In this document: in pieces, positions 18,370 to 27,536 of the stretch
How the letters are laid out: every line of letters starts with the position of its first letter
Position numbering within the stretch: position 1 is the first letter of the stretch
From: JAKPAM01 sp047601745
GTDB taxonomy: Bacteria > Pseudomonadota > Gammaproteobacteria > Burkholderiales > Burkholderiaceae_E
Length of the DNA stretch: 64,000 nucleotides
Direction of reading: 5' to 3'
Assembly (NCBI GenBank): GCA_047601745.1
Contig: JASGIS010000001.1
Span: 5,580,001 to 5,644,000, forward strand
Notes under the pieces: model-generated
Seen by the model: the letters and a program-made list of their open reading frames with translations, nothing else
Database searches by the model: none
What the model was told of the DNA's origin: nothing
Position numbers and translations under genes: made by a program

Positions 18370-19182
18370 ATGGCAACGATCGTTCGGCCTCGCGATACCG
18401 TCGGCGCTCCGTATGCTGCAAAGCAGCACTCCGGATCCCATTATAGGGGCCGCGTAGCGAGCCTGCTGACCGGCCTGCCGGCGGCGCTGGCGCTCGCGCT
18501 GGGCGTGCTGGCCGGCTGTTCGCTGGCGCAGGACGAGCCGTCGCGCGACGCGTCGGCGCGGGCCGCCTCGAACCAGGCCGCCTCGAACCAGGCCGCCTCG
18601 AACCAAGCCGCCTCGAACCAAGCCGCCTCGAACCGGCCGGCCTCGAACCAAACCACCTCGAACCGGCCGGCCTCGAACCGGGCCGCGCCTCGGACGCCGG
18701 CCACGGCCGCGGCGGCGCCCATGCTGCCTGAAGCCCCCGGTACGCTGAGCGGCGAGCCGGCCGGCGTGCAGGACGGCGACAGCTTCCGCCTGCGATTGTC
18801 GACCGGCCAGACCGTGCGGGTGCGGATCGGCGGCATCGACGCGCCCGAACTCGGGCAGCCGCACGCCGACGAAGCGCGGGACGCACTGGCCGCGCTGCTG
18901 GGCCGTGGGCCGCTGCGGCTGGACGCCTACAAGACCGACCCGTTCGGGCGCTACGTCGCCAACGTGCTGACGCCCGACGGCGACGTCGGGCTGGCGATGG
19001 TCCGGGCGGGCCAGGCCTGGCACTTCGCGCGTTACGCGCGCGAGCAGGCCCCGGCCGATCGGCGACGCTACGTCGAAGCCCAGCTCGACGCGCAGCGCGC
19101 GCGACGCGGACTATGGGCCGATGCCCGGCCGGTCGCGCCCTGGGACTACCGGCGCCGGGCGCGCGGCGCGGCCGCCCGCTAG
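18370..19182 (+). CDS. Thermonuclease-family (SNase) lipoprotein with pentapeptide repeats
   Basis: The 270-residue product has a hydrophobic export segment ending in lipobox LAGC (about Cys50), a repeat linker of eight xxSN(Q/R) pentapeptides, then an SNase/TNase domain from about residue 125. The SNase pattern VRIGGIDAPEL with a following Glu, and DPFGRYVA with its Arg, fit the catalytic Arg-Glu-Arg set. It is predicted to be a membrane-anchored periplasmic nuclease. The signal peptide is unusually far from the ATG at 18370, so the true start may be downstream, though no ATG/GTG/TTG is available before the hydrophobic stretch. Confidence 0.8.
   Translation: MATIVRPRDTVGAPYAAKQHSGSHYRGRVASLLTGLPAALALALGVLAGCSLAQDEPSRDASARAASNQAASNQAASNQAASNQAASNRPASNQTTSNRPASNRAAPRTPATAAAAPMLPEAPGTLSGEPAGVQDGDSFRLRLSTGQTVRVRIGGIDAPELGQPHADEARDALAALLGRGPLRLDAYKTDPFGRYVANVLTPDGDVGLAMVRAGQAWHFARYAREQAPADRRRYVEAQLDAQRARRGLWADARPVAPWDYRRRARGAAAR
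18562..18681 (+). repeat. Eight 15-bp tandem repeats in the nuclease linker
   Basis: Eight units of the type GCCGCCTCGAACCAG encode AASNQ x4, AASNR, PASNQ, TTSNR and PASNR. The first four are nearly identical at DNA level, which points to recent expansion. Confidence 0.9.
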
Positions 19183-19219
19183 CCCGCCAGCCCCACTAGC
19201 CCGCCAACCCGCTAGCCCG

Positions 19220-19990
19220 TTACGCCCGCCGGACCTCCGGACCGCCGGCGCCCGATCCGCCGGCCGGCCGGCGGGTCTGGCGCCAGGTCTCGTACAGCAC
19301 GACGCCGCAGGCGACCGACACGTTCAGGCTGCTGACCTGGCCGACCATCGGAATGCCGACGAGCGCATCGCAACGCGTGCGCGTCAACCGCCGCAGGCCC
19401 TTGCCCTCGGCGCCGAGCACCCAGCCCACCGCCGCCGGGATCGGCTCGTCGTACAGCGAGCCGCCGGCCTCGTCGGCGGTCCCGATCAACCAGATGCCGC
19501 GGTCGCGCAGCGACTCCATCGTCCGGGACAGGTTCGTCACCATCACGTAGGGCACGTTCTCGGCCGCGCCGCTGGCGGTCTGCACGACGGTATCGGTCAT
19601 CGCGCACGCATGGTCCTTGGGAGCAATCACCGCGTGCACGCCCACCCCGTCGGCCACGCGCAGGCACGCGCCCAGGTTGCGCGGGTCGGTGACCCCGTCC
19701 AGCAGCAGCAGCAGCGGCGGCTGCGTCAGGCCGTCGAGCAGCGTATCGAGGTCGACGACCGGCAGGTCCATCGTGACCATCGCCACGACGCCCTGGTGAC
19801 GCCGGTGCGGACACAGCCGCTCGATGCGCGCGGCGTCGACCAGGTGCGGGCGCACGCCGACGTCCTGCGCGAGCTTGAGCAGGTCGCGCCCGCGCGCATC
19901 GTCGCGGGCCTCTGCCAGGTACAGCGACTCGACCGTCTCGGGTGCGCGCCGCAGCCGGGACATCACCGCATGGAAACCATAAATCAGCAT
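19220..19990 (-). CDS. rlmB: 23S rRNA (guanosine-2'-O-)-methyltransferase RlmB
   Basis: This 256-residue SPOUT methyltransferase modifies Gm2251 in the peptidyl-transferase region of 23S rRNA. Motifs are present: N-terminal MLIYGFHAV substrate-binding domain, motif 1 DGVTDPRNLGACLR, motif 2 VLGAEGKGLRRL, and motif 3 IPMVGQVSSLNVSVA forming the SAM knot. It follows rnr in the same direction with a 33-base gap, the standard rnr-rlmB pair. It is convergent with the nuclease gene. Confidence 0.95.
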   Translation of the reverse strand: MLIYGFHAVMSRLRRAPETVESLYLAEARDDARGRDLLKLAQDVGVRPHLVDAARIERLCPHRRHQGVVAMVTMDLPVVDLDTLLDGLTQPPLLLLLDGVTDPRNLGACLRVADGVGVHAVIAPKDHACAMTDTVVQTASGAAENVPYVMVTNLSRTMESLRDRGIWLIGTADEAGGSLYDEPIPAAVGWVLGAEGKGLRRLTRTRCDALVGIPMVGQVSSLNVSVACGVVLYETWRQTRRPAGGSGAGGPEVRRA

Positions 19991-20023
19991 TCGATCTTCT
20001 CTTCGACGAGCGCGGCGGGCGGC

Positions 20024-22651
20024 TCAACGCCGCTTCGATGCGCGCCCGGACTTACCCCTCTTGCCGCCGCCGTCGCCGCGGCCGTTGCGCAGCGACGCAC
20101 GGGCATCGCGCGCGCGCTGGACCTGTTCGTTCTTCGCGGGCGCGGCCTTGCGACCGGCGTTCCTGCCCGCTCCGGGCATGCCGCCGCCCAGCGCCTGGAT
20201 CTCGGACTTCAACCCGAAGCGCTGCACCGGCCGGAACTCGATGCGCCGCGATTCGAGGTCGACGCGCGATACCTGCACGAAGAACTCGTCGGTCAGCCTG
20301 AAACGCCGACCGGTCCGCTCGCCGCGCAACTCGTGCGACGCGTCGTTGTACTGGAAGTACTCGCTGCCGAGTTCGGACACGTGGACCAGCCCGTCGACGT
20401 ACAGGTCGTTCAACGTGACGAAGATGCCGAAACTGGCCACGCCGGTGATCCGGCCGGCGAACTCCTCGCCGACGCGCTCGCGCATGTACTGGCACTTGAG
20501 CCAGGCCTCGACGTCGCGCGACGCCTCGTCGGCACGCCGTTCGTTGCTCGAACATAACACGCCGTACTGCATCCAGATCGAGTGCTGTTCGTTCTGCGTG
20601 AGCTTGACCGCCGCGCGCGCACCGCGCGCGCTGCCGGTGCCGGCCGCCGCCGCGGACTTGCTCCCGCGACGCATCGTGCCCTTCGCCCGCTCGACGGTCG
20701 CCCGCTCGGCGGCCTCGACGACCGGCGCATCGCCGTCGTCGCGGTCCGGATCCGGCCGCAGCGGCACATAGCGTTCGCCGCGCAGCATCGCCTTGATCAC
20801 GCGGTGCGTCAGCAGGTCCGGATAGCGCCGGATCGGCGACGTGAAATGCGCGTAGGCCTCGTAGGCCAGGCCGAAGTGCCCGGAGTTGTCCGGCGAGTAG
20901 ATCGCCTGCTGCATCGAGCGCAGCATCATCGTCTGCAGCAGGTCGGCATCGGGCCTCGCCTTGACCTTGGCGGCCAGCGCCGCGTAGTCGGCCGGCGTCG
21001 GCTCCTCGTCGCCGCCGAGCGACAGGCCGACGCCGCGCAGGAACTCGCGCAGCCTGGCCAGGCGGTCGGCGGTCGGCCCGTCATGCACGCGGTACAGCCC
21101 CGGATGCTTGCCGCGTTTCATGAAATCGGCCGCGCAGACGTTGGCCGCCAGCATGCACTCCTCGATCAGCCGGTGCGCGTCGTTGCGCTGGCGCGGAACG
21201 ATGCGCTCGATGCGGCCGGCCGCGTCGCAGACGATCTGCGTCTCGACGGTATCGAAGTCGATCGCGCCGCGCTGCTCGCGGGCCTTGAGCAGCGTCTGGA
21301 ACAACTGGTAGAGGTTCTGCAGATGCGGAACGAGCGCGGCGCGCTTACGGATCGCCTGGATGTCGCGGCCGGACAGGATGCCCCAGACCTCGTCATAAGT
21401 GAGCCGCGCCGCCGAATGGATGACGGCCTCGTAGAACTGGTAAGCCTTGATCGCGCCCTTGGCGCTGATGACGACGTCGGCCACCAGCACCAACCGATCG
21501 ACGGCCGGGTTCAGCGAGCACAGGCCGTTGGACAGCTTTTCCGGCAGCATCGGGATGACCCGGCGCGGAAAGTACACCGAAGTCGAACGCCGGACCGCTT
21601 CGCCGTCGATCGCATCGCCGCTGCGCACGTAGTGGCCGACGTCGGCGATCGCGACGATCAGCCGGTAGTCGGGCGGCCGCTTGGCGCCGCGCGACGACTT
21701 GCCGGTCGGCGCCATCGGCTCGCAGTAGACGGCGTCGTCGAAGTCGCGGGCGTCCTCGCCGTCGATCGTCACCAGCGGCACGTCGCGCAGGTCGACGCGC
21801 CCCTTCAGATCGACGGGCCGAACGACGCCGGGCAGCGCCGCCGCGGCTTCGATCGTCTGCGGCGGGAACTCGTGCGGCACGTCGAACTTGCGCACCGCGA
21901 TCTCGATCTCCATGCCGGGATCGTCGATCTCGCCGAGCACCTCGACGACCCGGCCGATCGGCGCCGCATGGCCCGATGGCGGTTCGGTGATCTCGACCGT
22001 CACCACCTGTCCGGGCTGCCCCAGGCCGGCATCGCCGGGCGGAATCAGGATGTCGTGTTTGATCCGCTGGTCCTCGGGCACGACGATCGTCACGCCGCGC
22101 TCGTTGAGCAGGCGGCCGACCAGGCGGCGGTGCGCGCGTTCGGTCACTTCGACGATCGCGCCTTCGGGACGGTTGCGGGCGTCGAAGCCGACGCGCCGGA
22201 CCAGCACGCGGTCGCCGTGCATCGCTTTCTGCATCTCGCGCGGAGCGAGGAACAGATCGGCACCGCCCTCGTCGGGGATCAGGAAGCCGTAGCCGTCGCG
22301 GTGTCCCTGGATGCGTCCGGCGATCAGGTCGAGCTTGCTGGCGATCAGCAGCACGCCCTTGCGGTTCGGCATCAACTGGCCGTCGCGCTCCATCGCCTTC
22401 AGGCGGCGGTTCAGGATCGGAAAATGCTGAGGCGGCACGCCCAGTTGCGTGGACAGCTCGGCCGGCGTCAGCGGCGCGGCCGACTGGCGCAGGCATTCGA
22501 GGATCTCGTCGCGCGACGGCGGCGCCCAGTCGGTCACCCGCTCGGTCGTCCGGTCGCCGGCGGTCTCGCCTCGCGGCGCGTCAGCGGACGCCTGCCTGGG
22601 CGTCGACGCCGGTGCATGGGCCTTGGGCCCGGTATTTTTTTTGTCGTTCAC
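20024..22651 (-). CDS. rnr: Ribonuclease R
   Basis: RNase R is a 3'-5' exoribonuclease that degrades structured RNA and helps rRNA quality control. The 875-residue protein shows an N-terminal winged helix (LECLRQ...ELSTQLGVP), two cold-shock domains, the RNB core with metal ligands in DGEDARDFDDAV (about residue 300), an S1 domain (GRITGVASFGIFV) and a Lys/Arg-rich tail. About 60 residues of low-complexity charged sequence are inserted near residues 632-690, just before the conserved SSNERRADEASRD helix. The start is GTG at 22651, followed by an A8 run. Confidence 0.95.
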   Translation of the reverse strand: MNDKKNTGPKAHAPASTPRQASADAPRGETAGDRTTERVTDWAPPSRDEILECLRQSAAPLTPAELSTQLGVPPQHFPILNRRLKAMERDGQLMPNRKGVLLIASKLDLIAGRIQGHRDGYGFLIPDEGGADLFLAPREMQKAMHGDRVLVRRVGFDARNRPEGAIVEVTERAHRRLVGRLLNERGVTIVVPEDQRIKHDILIPPGDAGLGQPGQVVTVEITEPPSGHAAPIGRVVEVLGEIDDPGMEIEIAVRKFDVPHEFPPQTIEAAAALPGVVRPVDLKGRVDLRDVPLVTIDGEDARDFDDAVYCEPMAPTGKSSRGAKRPPDYRLIVAIADVGHYVRSGDAIDGEAVRRSTSVYFPRRVIPMLPEKLSNGLCSLNPAVDRLVLVADVVISAKGAIKAYQFYEAVIHSAARLTYDEVWGILSGRDIQAIRKRAALVPHLQNLYQLFQTLLKAREQRGAIDFDTVETQIVCDAAGRIERIVPRQRNDAHRLIEECMLAANVCAADFMKRGKHPGLYRVHDGPTADRLARLREFLRGVGLSLGGDEEPTPADYAALAAKVKARPDADLLQTMMLRSMQQAIYSPDNSGHFGLAYEAYAHFTSPIRRYPDLLTHRVIKAMLRGERYVPLRPDPDRDDGDAPVVEAAERATVERAKGTMRRGSKSAAAAGTGSARGARAAVKLTQNEQHSIWMQYGVLCSSNERRADEASRDVEAWLKCQYMRERVGEEFAGRITGVASFGIFVTLNDLYVDGLVHVSELGSEYFQYNDASHELRGERTGRRFRLTDEFFVQVSRVDLESRRIEFRPVQRFGLKSEIQALGGGMPGAGRNAGRKAAPAKNEQVQRARDARASLRNGRGDGGGKRGKSGRASKRR

Positions 22652-22673
22652 TCGTGTTTTCTTCTACAGCCGT

Positions 22674-22701
22674 TTGACAAAGCTAGTTTATTGATTAAAA
22701 T
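22674..22701 (+). promoter_or_regulatory. Sigma-70-type promoter of the tRNA-Leu gene
   Basis: A perfect -35 hexamer TTGACA (22674-22679), a 16-base spacer and a -10 TAAAAT (22696-22701) lie 69 bases before the tRNA. This is one of the few AT-rich patches in the window and is divergent from rnr. Confidence 0.7.
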
Positions 22702-22769
22702 GCGCAGCTTCGATTGATGAGCAACGCTTCGGCGCAAACGCCACGGCAAGTTCAGCAGTCGGTGCCCGG

Positions 22770-22856
22770 GCCCAGATGGCGGAATTGGTAGACGCACTAG
22801 GTTCAGGTCCTAGCGGTGGCAACACTGTGGAGGTTCGAGTCCTCTTCTGGGCACCA
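22770..22856 (+). tRNA. tRNA-Leu, anticodon CAG
   Basis: A complete class II tRNA of 87 bases. The acceptor stem is GCCCAGA (22770-22776) paired with TCTGGGC (22846-22852), discriminator A and genome-encoded CCA (22854-22856). The anticodon stem is CTAGG/CCTAG around loop TTCAGGT, giving CAG at 22804-22806 to read CUG codons, the main leucine codon of this GC-rich genome. A long variable arm and the T-loop GTTCGAGTC are present. Confidence 0.98.
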
Positions 22857-22864
22857 AAATTCGT

Positions 22865-22902
22865 AAACCGCGGCGCGCTCACAAGGCGGCCGCGGTTTTT
22901 TA
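22865..22902 (+). terminator. Rho-independent terminator of tRNA-Leu
   Basis: AAACCGCGGC (22865-22874) pairs with GCCGCGGTTT (22889-22898), giving a 10-bp stem and 14-base loop followed by a T-run. It ends the tRNA transcript 14 bases before the MFS start codon. Confidence 0.9.
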
Positions 22903-22915
22903 TTGCCCGTCGCCG

Positions 22916-24133
22916 ATGAGATCGATCGACGCCGTCTTTCCCGCATTGTCCGAGCCCAGCGTTCGCCGCTACCTGACCGGCCAGGTCGTATCGGTGCTGG
23001 GCGCCTGGACGCAGTCGATCACGCTGAACCTGCTGCTCTGGCAGATGACCCGCGACGCCTCGCTGCTGGGCGCGCTGAACTTCCTGCTGTACGGGCCGGT
23101 GCTGGTGCTCGGCCCGTTCGTCGGTTCGCGAATCGGCCCGCGCAATGCCAGGCGCTCGGTACTGACCGTGCTGATCGGCTCGATCGCGATCGCGCTGGCA
23201 CTGCTCGGGCTGCTGGCGCTCGATGCGCTGACGCCGGTCGTGCTGCTGGTCGCCGCCGGTGGACTGGGCGTCCTGACGGCGATGGAGATGCCGGGACGGC
23301 AGGTCCTGCTGACGTCGAGCCTGGCCGATCGCCGCTTGCTGAACAGCGCGGTCGCAATGAACGCGATGGCCTACAACGTCGGCCGGATGACCGGCCCGGC
23401 GATCGCGGCGCTGGTGTTCGCCCGCGTCGGCCCCGCCGGCGGTTTCGTCTGCAGCGCCTGCGCGCTGTCGTTCATGGCCTGGTGCGTGCGGGGCATCCAT
23501 CCGCGCCAGGAACTGGCCGGCAAATCGGCCGGCGGCATCCGCGCCGCCTTCGCGTTCGCGCGCACCCAGGCGTTCGCCCGGCTGTATCTGCCGGTGCTGA
23601 TCGGCCTGGCGATCTTCGCCGGTTCGTATCAGACGCTGATCCCGGTGCTGGCCGATCACGAATTCCACCATGTCTCGCACTATACGGGCTTGTTCTTCTC
23701 TTGCGCCGGCGGCGGCTCGCTGTGCGCGGCGCTGCTGCTGTCGTCGAAGGCCGCCGCCCCGCTGGTGGCGCGCGGGCTGCGCTGGACGCCGCTGGTCTGC
23801 GGCGCCGCGCTCGGCATCGTCGCGCTGGCCGCGCACCCGCTGCCGGCCGGCATCGGCTTCTGGCTGCTCGGCCTGTCGCTGACGTTCACCGCGACGTCGA
23901 TCAACGTCGGCCTGCAGTCGCGCAGTCCCGACGAGCTGCGCGGCGGCATCATCGGCCTGTACGGCACCGCCTTCGTCGGCATGGTGCCGATCGGGCACCT
24001 GATCGCCGGCAGCCTGTCCGAACGCCTGGGCGTGCGCCAGACGCTCGGCCTGAACGCCGTGCTGCTGAGCGCCTGGATCGGCTGGCTGCTGTGGCGGCAG
24101 TCCCGGTCGGCGGACCCGGAAGACGAGGATTGA
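22916..24133 (+). CDS. MFS transporter (MFS_3/enterobactin-exporter-like)
   Basis: The 405-residue protein has about 12 hydrophobic segments and the N-terminal RRYLTGQVVSVLGAWTQSI of the MFS_3 group, which includes EntS-type exporters. RIGPRNARR is the cytoplasmic loop-2 motif. Substrate unknown. The ATG at 22916 lies only 14 bases after the tRNA terminator and has no ribosome site; a TTG at 22946 is an alternative. It may be expressed by readthrough of the tRNA promoter. The stop is 10 bases from the convergent phosphoribosyltransferase stop. Confidence 0.85.
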   Translation: MRSIDAVFPALSEPSVRRYLTGQVVSVLGAWTQSITLNLLLWQMTRDASLLGALNFLLYGPVLVLGPFVGSRIGPRNARRSVLTVLIGSIAIALALLGLLALDALTPVVLLVAAGGLGVLTAMEMPGRQVLLTSSLADRRLLNSAVAMNAMAYNVGRMTGPAIAALVFARVGPAGGFVCSACALSFMAWCVRGIHPRQELAGKSAGGIRAAFAFARTQAFARLYLPVLIGLAIFAGSYQTLIPVLADHEFHHVSHYTGLFFSCAGGGSLCAALLLSSKAAAPLVARGLRWTPLVCGAALGIVALAAHPLPAGIGFWLLGLSLTFTATSINVGLQSRSPDELRGGIIGLYGTAFVGMVPIGHLIAGSLSERLGVRQTLGLNAVLLSAWIGWLLWRQSRSADPEDED

Positions 24134-24143
24134 CGGACCGGAC

Positions 24144-24659
24144 TCAGCGGGCCGAGCCCCAGCGCTTCTTCAGATCGCCGGGCCCCATGTGGTCGTATTC
24201 TTCGAACGGCTGGTGGATCCACGGATTCGTCGGCAGCGACTCGATGTAGAAGTCGGGCTCGGCGATCGACGCGCCCTTGCGCCAGATGACCGCCGAACGC
24301 ATCTCCTGCAGTTGCGGGTAGCGCGCGCGCAGCGCCGGCAGCACCTCGACCAGCGTCGCGCCCGAATCGACCAGGTCGTCGGCCAGCAGCCAGCGCGGCC
24401 CCGGCAGCGACTGCGCGCTGGCGATCGCGTCACCGACCAGCAGGCGGCTCTGCTGGGTGCCGCCCTGCTCGCGGTACGAACTCGTGAACAGCACGCCGAG
24501 CGGCTTGCGGAACAGCCGCGACAGCACGTCGCCGACCCGCAGCCCGCCGCGGGCCAGGCAGACGATCGCGTCGAACTCCCAACCCGAATCGTAGACCTGG
24601 ATCGCCAGCTTCTCGATCAGGCGGTTGTACTCGTCCCAGGAGACGTAGAGGTCCTTCAC
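24144..24659 (-). CDS. Purine-type phosphoribosyltransferase
   Basis: This 171-residue protein has the type I phosphoribosyltransferase fold: PRPP loop LADDLVDSGATL, flexible-loop region SSYREQGGTQQS and FDAIVCLARGGLRVGD. It probably salvages a purine base (hypoxanthine or xanthine-like). The start is GTG at 24659, with only one base between the purA stop and this codon, so the two are coupled: purA makes AMP de novo, this enzyme salvages. E. coli Gpt (152 residues) is similar in size. Confidence 0.88.
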   Translation of the reverse strand: MKDLYVSWDEYNRLIEKLAIQVYDSGWEFDAIVCLARGGLRVGDVLSRLFRKPLGVLFTSSYREQGGTQQSRLLVGDAIASAQSLPGPRWLLADDLVDSGATLVEVLPALRARYPQLQEMRSAVIWRKGASIAEPDFYIESLPTNPWIHQPFEEYDHMGPGDLKKRWGSAR

Positions 24660-24660
24660 C

Positions 24661-25956
24661 TCAGTCTCCGAACGGATGGCGCACGAGGATCGTCTCGTCG
24701 CGGTCGGGCCCGGTCGACACCAGGTCGATCGGCGCACCGGTGACCTCGGCGATCCGCTCGACGAAGCGCTTGGCGTTGGCCGGCAGGCCGCTCCATTCGC
24801 GCACGCCCACCGTCGACTCGGTCCAGCCGGGCATCTCCTCGTAGACCGGCTCGCAGTGCGCGACCGCGTCGGCGCCGAAAGGCAGCTTGTCGACGAGTTC
24901 GCCGTCGATCCGGTAGGCGGTGCACAGCTTGACGGTCGGCAGGCCGTCGAGCACGTCGAGCTTGGTGATGCACAGGCCGCCGACGCCGTTGATCTGGATG
25001 CTGCGCTTGAGCAGCGGCGCGTCGAACCAGCCGCAGCGGCGCGGCCGCCCCGTCACCGATCCGAACTCGTTGCCGCGGCGGGCCAGTTGCGCGCCGACGT
25101 CGTCGGTCAGTTCGGTCGGGAAAGGCCCGGAGCCGACGCGCGTCGTATAGGCCTTCACGATGCCGAGCACGTAATGCAGGCTGCCGGGCCCGACGCCCGC
25201 GCCGGCCGACGCGGCGCCGGCCACGCAATTGCTGCTGGTCACGTACGGGTAAGTGCCGTGATCGACGTCGAGCATCGCGCCCTGCGCGCCTTCGAACAGC
25301 AGGTGATCGCCTCGCGCCATCGCGTCGGACAGCAGCGTCGGCACGTCGGCGACCATCGGCCGGATCCGGTCGGCCAGCGCGAGGATCTGGTCGGCGACCT
25401 CGTGCGCGTCGACCGGCTGGGCCTGCAGATAGTGCTCGAGCATGAAATTGTGCATGTCGAGCAGTTCGGCCAGGCGTCCGCGGAACAGCTCCGGCGCGAA
25501 CAGGTCGTTGATCCGCAGCGCACGGCGCCCGACCTTGTCCTCGTACGCCGGGCCGATCCCGCGCCCGGTCGTGCCGATCTTGGCCTCGCCGCGACGGCCT
25601 TCGCGCGCCTGGTCCAGCGCCACGTGCGACGGCAGGATCAGCGGACAGGTCTGGCTGATCTTCAGGCGATCGCGCACCGACACGCCCGCGGCCTCGAGCT
25701 CGTCGATCTCGGACAGCAGCGCCTGCGGGGAAACGACGACGCCGTTGCCGATATAGCAGGTGACGTGCGCGCGCAGGATGCCCGACGGAATCAGCCGCAG
25801 CACCTGCTTCTTGCCGCCGATGACCAGCGTGTGCCCGGCGTTGTGCCCGCCCTGGAAACGGACGACGCCCTGAGCGCTCTCGGTCAGCCAGTCGACGATC
25901 TTGCCCTTGCCTTCGTCGCCCCATTGCGAACCGAAGATGACTACGTTCTTACCCAT
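24661..25956 (-). CDS. purA: Adenylosuccinate synthetase
   Basis: PurA joins IMP and aspartate using GTP, the first step from IMP to AMP. The 431-residue protein shows the P-loop GSQWGDEGKGK (catalytic Asp and His: D13, H41 in GGHNAGHT), TTGRGIGPAYEDK and GSVTGRPRRCGWFD. Length matches E. coli (432). It sits between hisZ and the phosphoribosyltransferase in the same direction. Confidence 0.97.
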   Translation of the reverse strand: MGKNVVIFGSQWGDEGKGKIVDWLTESAQGVVRFQGGHNAGHTLVIGGKKQVLRLIPSGILRAHVTCYIGNGVVVSPQALLSEIDELEAAGVSVRDRLKISQTCPLILPSHVALDQAREGRRGEAKIGTTGRGIGPAYEDKVGRRALRINDLFAPELFRGRLAELLDMHNFMLEHYLQAQPVDAHEVADQILALADRIRPMVADVPTLLSDAMARGDHLLFEGAQGAMLDVDHGTYPYVTSSNCVAGAASAGAGVGPGSLHYVLGIVKAYTTRVGSGPFPTELTDDVGAQLARRGNEFGSVTGRPRRCGWFDAPLLKRSIQINGVGGLCITKLDVLDGLPTVKLCTAYRIDGELVDKLPFGADAVAHCEPVYEEMPGWTESTVGVREWSGLPANAKRFVERIAEVTGAPIDLVSTGPDRDETILVRHPFGD

Positions 25957-26056
25957 CAGATTTTCCGTTCAAGACGTCATGCGTTGGGATGCCGGCGACG
26001 ACCGCATCGAATCCGGACGCCGTCGCGGCCGGATTCGCGGCCGCCGGGCGGCACCG

Positions 26057-27229
26057 TCAGGCCAGCGCGCGAACTGCCCATCCGCGAGCCTCGGCAACCA
26101 GCTCGCGATCGAACACGAACTCCTGTTGCTCGGACTCATGCCCGGGCAGCGACTGGATGACGATCTGCCCTTCGGCGCGCAGCTCGGCGATGCGGGCCAG
26201 CAGTTGCGGATCGTCGGACCACGGCGCGCGGATCGCGCGCGCCGGCTCGGCGGGCGTCTGCAACGCCGCCAGTTCGCGCAGTTCCAGAGAAAAACCGGTG
26301 GCGGGCCGGGCCCGCCCGAAGACCTCGCCGACGTTGTCGTAGCGCCCGCCGCGGGCGACCGCGTTGGGCAGGCTCGGGACATACGCGGCGAACGTGATGC
26401 CACTGTGATAACGATAACCGCGCAGATCGGCCAAGTCGATCGACAGATCGAGTCCGGACAGCCGCTGCAACTGCGGAGATTCGACCAGGCGCTGCAACGC
26501 GTCGAGCGCCTGGCCGATGCCGGCCAGCGGCGGCAGCGTCGCGCGCGCCAGCGCGATCGCCGACGACGCGCCGGTCGCCGGCCCGTACAGGCGCGTCAGC
26601 GCCAACAGCGCCTCGCCGACCTGGCTGCCCCGGCCGTCGAGCAGCGCCCGCAATCCGGGGACGTCCTTGGACTGCAGCAGCCCGTAGACCTGCTCGGCGT
26701 CGAGACTGCGGTCCTGCTCGAGCAGCGCCGGCACGATCCCCATGTGGCACAGGTCGACCCGCACGCGATCGATGCCGGCCAACTGGATCGAGCGGACCAT
26801 CAGATCGAGGATCTCGACGTCGGCCTCGACGCCGGCGTGACCGTAGATCTCGGCGCCGACGTGGATCGGCTCGCGCGACGCGAACGCGCCCGCGGGCCGG
26901 GCGTGCAGCACCGAGCCGGCATAACACAGCCGCGCGACGCCGACCCGGCCGAGCAGGTGCGCGTCGATGCGCGCGACCTGCGGCGTGATGTCGGCCCGCA
27001 CGCCCATCGTGCGCCCGGACAACTGGTCGACCAGCTTGAACGTGCGCAGGCCCAGTTCGGTTCCGGCGCCGGTCAGCAGCGACTCCAGATGCTCGATCAT
27101 CGGCGGCATGACCAGTTCGTATCCGTACGAGCGATACTGATCGAGCAGCAGTCGACGCAATTCCTCGATACGCCGGGCCTCGGACGGCAAGACATCGGAA
27201 ATGCTCTCGGGCAACAGCCAGCGGGGCAT
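26057..27229 (-). CDS. hisZ: ATP phosphoribosyltransferase regulatory subunit HisZ
   Basis: HisZ is a HisRS paralogue without synthetase activity that forms a complex with short HisG and allows histidine feedback. The 390-residue protein starts MPRWLLPESISDVLP and has the class II core: motif 1 region ELVMPPMIEHLESLL, motif 2-like RLCYAGSVLH, ARGGRYDNVGEVFG near the end. The gene order hflC-DUF2065-hisZ-purA is a Burkholderiales arrangement and argues for HisZ over HisS, which is a separate gene at 34811-36226. Confidence 0.93.
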   Translation of the reverse strand: MPRWLLPESISDVLPSEARRIEELRRLLLDQYRSYGYELVMPPMIEHLESLLTGAGTELGLRTFKLVDQLSGRTMGVRADITPQVARIDAHLLGRVGVARLCYAGSVLHARPAGAFASREPIHVGAEIYGHAGVEADVEILDLMVRSIQLAGIDRVRVDLCHMGIVPALLEQDRSLDAEQVYGLLQSKDVPGLRALLDGRGSQVGEALLALTRLYGPATGASSAIALARATLPPLAGIGQALDALQRLVESPQLQRLSGLDLSIDLADLRGYRYHSGITFAAYVPSLPNAVARGGRYDNVGEVFGRARPATGFSLELRELAALQTPAEPARAIRAPWSDDPQLLARIAELRAEGQIVIQSLPGHESEQQEFVFDRELVAEARGWAVRALA

Positions 27230-27536
27230 GACGAAAACCTGAATCGAATGGGAGCGGCGAGACGCCGTATCAAACCGTGCCTGATCGTTGCCGACCGTCG
27301 ACGCGGCGCATCGCCGGATCGCCGAGGATCGAATCGCCGAAACCGCGGCGCGAAGCGGCACCCGAAAAGGCGGCGATCCCGCGGCCCCGACCGATGCACG
27401 GATCGACCGGCGAGGAAGCAACCCGTTATTGTCCGTCAAATGCGCGGCGAAGTCATCCCGCGCCCCGCCCGCGCCGCGTCGTCGGAACCCGCCGAGCGCA
27501 CGGCGATCGGACGCGACCCGCGCGGGCGGACGGCGG
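27230..27536. other. Spacer between DUF2065 gene and hisZ
   Basis: About 300 bases with no supported gene. The frames here show no homology that I recognise. The AT-rich patch near 27422-27440 (minus strand TTGACG, then ACAATAA) might hold a hisZ promoter, but spacing is poor. Confidence 0.35.
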
